The notes beneath the pieces were generated by a model. The model ran no database searches, was not told the origin of the DNA, and saw only the letters and a list, made by a program, of their open reading frames with translations. Below, one piece after another: positions 61,954 to 64,000 of a stretch of DNA of 64,000 nucleotides. The translations under genes were made by a program, and so were the position numbers. Within the stretch, counting starts at the first letter, position 1. Every line of letters begins with the position of its first letter. Where the stretch lies: positions 1 through 64,000 of the forward strand of contig NZ_PQSR01000012.1 in assembly GCF_002920635.1 (NCBI RefSeq), in the 5' to 3' direction. Source of the DNA: Streptomyces sp. Ru72. GTDB lineage: Bacteria; Actinomycetota; Actinomycetes; Streptomycetales; Streptomycetaceae.

Positions 61954-62760
61954 CTAAGCCGACTCGTTCAGCAGCCGCCCCAAGTGCTCCCGTCCCGCGC
62001 CCAGCAGCTCCGGAAGCGGTGTCGCCGACTCGTACCAGCGCTTCTCGTACTCCCAGCACAGCCAGCCGTCCCAGCCGTGACGGGACAGGACCTCCACGCA
62101 CTCGGCGAGCGGGAGGACGCCGGAGCCCAGCGGCAGCGGGGTCCTGTCGTCGGCGGACGCGATGTCCTTGACCTGGACGTAGCCGAGGTACGGGGACAGC
62201 GCCGCGTACGTCTCCTGCGGCTGCTCGCCGCCCAGCCAGGTGTGCATCACGTCCCACAGCGCGCCCGCGTTCCGGTGGCCGACGGCGCCGAGGACCCGCA
62301 GGGCGTCCGCGCCGGTGCGGTGCGAGTCGTGCGTCTCCAGCAGGATCCGCACACCGGCGTCGGCGGCGTACTCGGCGGCGGTGCCCAGGCGCCGGGCGGC
62401 CGTCGCGTCGGCCTCCTCCGCGCTCTGCTCGGTGCCACCGCCGGGGAAGACGCGGACGAAGGGCGCGCCCACGTCGCGCGCCAGGTCCAGGAGGTCGCGG
62501 ATCTCCGCCAGGACCGGCGCGTCGTCACCGGGCGCGGCCACGCGTGCGTACCCCGCGAGCCCCAGGATCTCGACACCGGCCGCCTTGAACGCGGCGGCGG
62601 CGTCGGCCCGTTCGCCGGGGCCGATGCCCGGGTGCACGGGTTCGTCGGGATGCGCGCGCAGTTCGACACCGTGGTAGCCGTGGGTGGCCGCGAGGTGGAC
62701 CACATCGGATATGGGCAGGCCGGGGACACCGAGGGTGGAGAACGCGAGCTTCATGCTCAT
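61954..62760 (-). CDS. Sugar phosphate isomerase/epimerase-like TIM-barrel protein (AP-endonuclease family 2)
   Basis: 268 residues from ATG 62760 (or 266 from ATG 62754, which is better spaced from AGGG). It has a xylose-isomerase-like barrel: LAFSTLGVPGLPISDVVHLA, HGYHGVELRAHPDEP, VEILGLAGYARVAAPGDDAP, VRILLETHDSHRTGADALRV, GALWDVMHTWLGGEQPQETY and LCWEYEKRWYESATPLPELL. The Glu/Asp/His pattern for a divalent metal site is present. Role probably in sugar or inositol breakdown; substrate unknown. The LacI regulator upstream in the same direction (90 bases) suggests a sugar-linked unit. Confidence 0.85.
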   Translation of the reverse strand: MSMKLAFSTLGVPGLPISDVVHLAATHGYHGVELRAHPDEPVHPGIGPGERADAAAAFKAAGVEILGLAGYARVAAPGDDAPVLAEIRDLLDLARDVGAPFVRVFPGGGTEQSAEEADATAARRLGTAAEYAADAGVRILLETHDSHRTGADALRVLGAVGHRNAGALWDVMHTWLGGEQPQETYAALSPYLGYVQVKDIASADDRTPLPLGSGVLPLAECVEVLSRHGWDGWLCWEYEKRWYESATPLPELLGAGREHLGRLLNESA

Positions 62761-62849
62761 GGACCCTACTCGGCACGTGTGGGGAGCGCCCGTCGGCGAC
62801 ACTCGGGCGCGCCCCGGCCGCGCGGCGCGCCCGAGGACCCCGTACGCGC

Positions 62850-63890
62850 CTATCTCCGCGGCGCCCCCGTGGAACCCCGCACCATCAACTCGCCCCGCAC
62901 CGTCGCGATCCCGCCCGGCGGCGGTTCCTCGCGCCCCATCGCGATACGGCCCGCGCGGGCCCCCGCCTCCGAGAGCGGGAGGCGGACCGTCGTCAGGGCC
63001 GGTACCGCGTCGATCGCGAAGGGGAGGTCGTCGAAGCCCGCCACCGACACGTCGTCGGGGATGCGCAGCCCGGAGTCCCGCAGCGCCGCGCACGCGCCCA
63101 GCGCCACCGTGTCATTCGCGGCCACGATCGCCGTGAGCGACGGGTCCCTGCGCAGGAGTTCGAGTGTCGCCTCGTAACCGGCGCGGCGGTCGTAGCGGCC
63201 GTGCACCGTCAGCTTCGGGTCGTCCTCGAGCCCGGCGGCGGCCAGCGCCTCCCGGTGGCCCTCCAGGCGGTGCCGCGTCGTCGTGCGCTCCTCCGGGCCC
63301 GCGATGTAGCCGAGCCGCCGGTGCCCAAGCCCGATCAGGTGCTCGGTGAGCTGCCGGCCGCCGCCGCGGTTGTCGAAGGTGAGTGCGATGGCCTCCGGTG
63401 CCGGGGGCCGGCCGCACAGCACCACCTTCGTCCCCGCCGCCGCGAGCTTGCGCAGCTTCGCGCCCACGGCCTCCACATGTGTGCTGAGCTCCACCGCGCC
63501 ACCGGTGAGCACCACGGCCGCCGCCCGCTGCCGTTGCAGCAGCGTCAGATACGTCAGCTCCCGCTCCGGCGAGCCGACGGTGTTGCACACCACGGCGAGC
63601 CGTTCACCACCGGCCCGTCCGCCCGGGCCCCCGATCTCCGACTGGATCGCGCTCGCCATGATGCCGAAGAAGGGGTCGGCGATGTCGTTGACCAGGATGC
63701 CGACCAGGTCGGAGGTGGCAGCCGCCAGCGAGCTCGCCGGGCCGTTGAGGACGTAGTCCAGCTCGTCCACCGCCCGCAGCACCCGCTCCCGGGTCGACGC
63801 CGCCACGGGATAGTTCCCGTTCAGCACGCGCGACACGGTGGCGGGCGACACCTGTGCGCGTGCCGCCACGTCTGCCAGGGTCACCGTCAT
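62850..63890 (-). CDS. LacI-family transcriptional regulator
   Basis: 346 residues. The helix-turn-helix is at 4-50 (TLADVAARAQVSPATVSRVL then NGNYPVAASTRERVLRAVDE), followed by the hinge DYVLNGPASSLAAATSDLVG and a sugar-binding periplasmic-fold domain (AIVAANDTVALGACAALRDS, PDDVSVAGFDDLPFAIDAVP). The start is ATG 63890. It likely controls the downstream isomerase-like gene or a sugar operon to the right of the window. No operator was identified in the 110 bases to the window end, which contain only short CGACATCC repeats. Confidence 0.92.
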   Translation of the reverse strand: MTVTLADVAARAQVSPATVSRVLNGNYPVAASTRERVLRAVDELDYVLNGPASSLAAATSDLVGILVNDIADPFFGIMASAIQSEIGGPGGRAGGERLAVVCNTVGSPERELTYLTLLQRQRAAAVVLTGGAVELSTHVEAVGAKLRKLAAAGTKVVLCGRPPAPEAIALTFDNRGGGRQLTEHLIGLGHRRLGYIAGPEERTTTRHRLEGHREALAAAGLEDDPKLTVHGRYDRRAGYEATLELLRRDPSLTAIVAANDTVALGACAALRDSGLRIPDDVSVAGFDDLPFAIDAVPALTTVRLPLSEAGARAGRIAMGREEPPPGGIATVRGELMVRGSTGAPRR

Positions 63891-64000
63891 CGTCGTCGTC
63901 CTCCGGTCGCCTGTCTCGTCATACCCGTCGTGCTCGGCGGCGTCCGTCGTGTCCGTCCAGCGACATCCACCGACATCCGCCGAGATCCATCTACAGCTCT

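Noticed and set aside
1..64000. CRISPR arrays, insertion sequences, prophage genes, polyketide or nonribosomal peptide clusters
   Set aside because: No regularly spaced repeats, transposases, phage structural genes or PKS/NRPS domains were seen. The only secondary-metabolite locus is the NRPS-independent des cluster.

Overview
This is a Streptomyces chromosomal window. The GC content is high throughout, with strong G/C third-position bias. It carries adpA with an in-frame TTA codon, a desferrioxamine (des) siderophore cluster with iron boxes, and a CebR-controlled cellobiose uptake locus. Gene order resembles what I recall of the S. coelicolor core between about SCO2758 and SCO2798 (GH3 enzyme, double ABC exporter, agmatinase, acyl-CoA carboxylase cluster, desABCD, glmS, adpA, ornA, cebR). 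That comparison is from memory and was not computed.

Layout. 1-7300: the end of a GH18 chitinase, an STM3941-like membrane protein, then bglC-cebG-cebF-cebE facing cebR, with CebR operators before cebE and over the bglC start codon. 7347-11474: small accessory genes (frameshifted GNAT, HxlR regulator with divergent reductase, DUF4037 protein, lipoprotein). 11637-18700: tRNA-His, orn, adpA and its long leader, a universal stress protein, a GPR1/FUN34/YaaH-like transporter, glmS and a small conserved protein. 18794-21276: secreted purple-acid-type phosphatase and a DUF4429/SHOCT protein, convergent over a shared terminator. 21405-28531: desDCBA plus desF and desE. 28729-37978: a broken Uma2 gene, then accD1-accA1-hmgL-fadE4 facing a TetR gene with two AccR-type operators, then an acyl-CoA dehydrogenase and a thioesterase (branched-chain amino acid/short acyl-CoA catabolism).

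38981-44217 is the most unusual part. It is a tight five-gene set: trypsin-like protease with an FHA-like tail, TolQ/MotA/ExbB-like membrane protein with a TTA codon at codon 9, TolR-like anchor with Ig-like repeats (frameshifted at a G run), Ser/Thr kinase fused to zinc-ribbon and formylglycine-generating-enzyme-like domains, and a small trypsin-co-occurring protein. I read it as a signalling or conflict (defence-like) system coupled to a proton-channel-type membrane complex and probably gated by bldA.

44231-50241: PucR regulator, sodium/solute symporter, agmatinase-family ureohydrolase and ThDP enzyme, probably uptake and catabolism of a guanidino compound. 50548-63890: secreted beta-lactamase-fold hydrolase, double-length ABC exporter, a small cysteine-containing secreted protein, a lipoprotein, Tat-exported GH3 N-acetylglucosaminidase-like enzyme, LysR/EamA pair, alpha/beta hydrolase, TIM-barrel sugar isomerase-like protein and a LacI regulator.

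Three genes appear to carry single-base frameshifts (7347-7852, 28729-29345, 41145-42085). Whether these are real or assembly errors cannot be decided from the sequence alone. No phage, transposase, CRISPR array or integrase was found.
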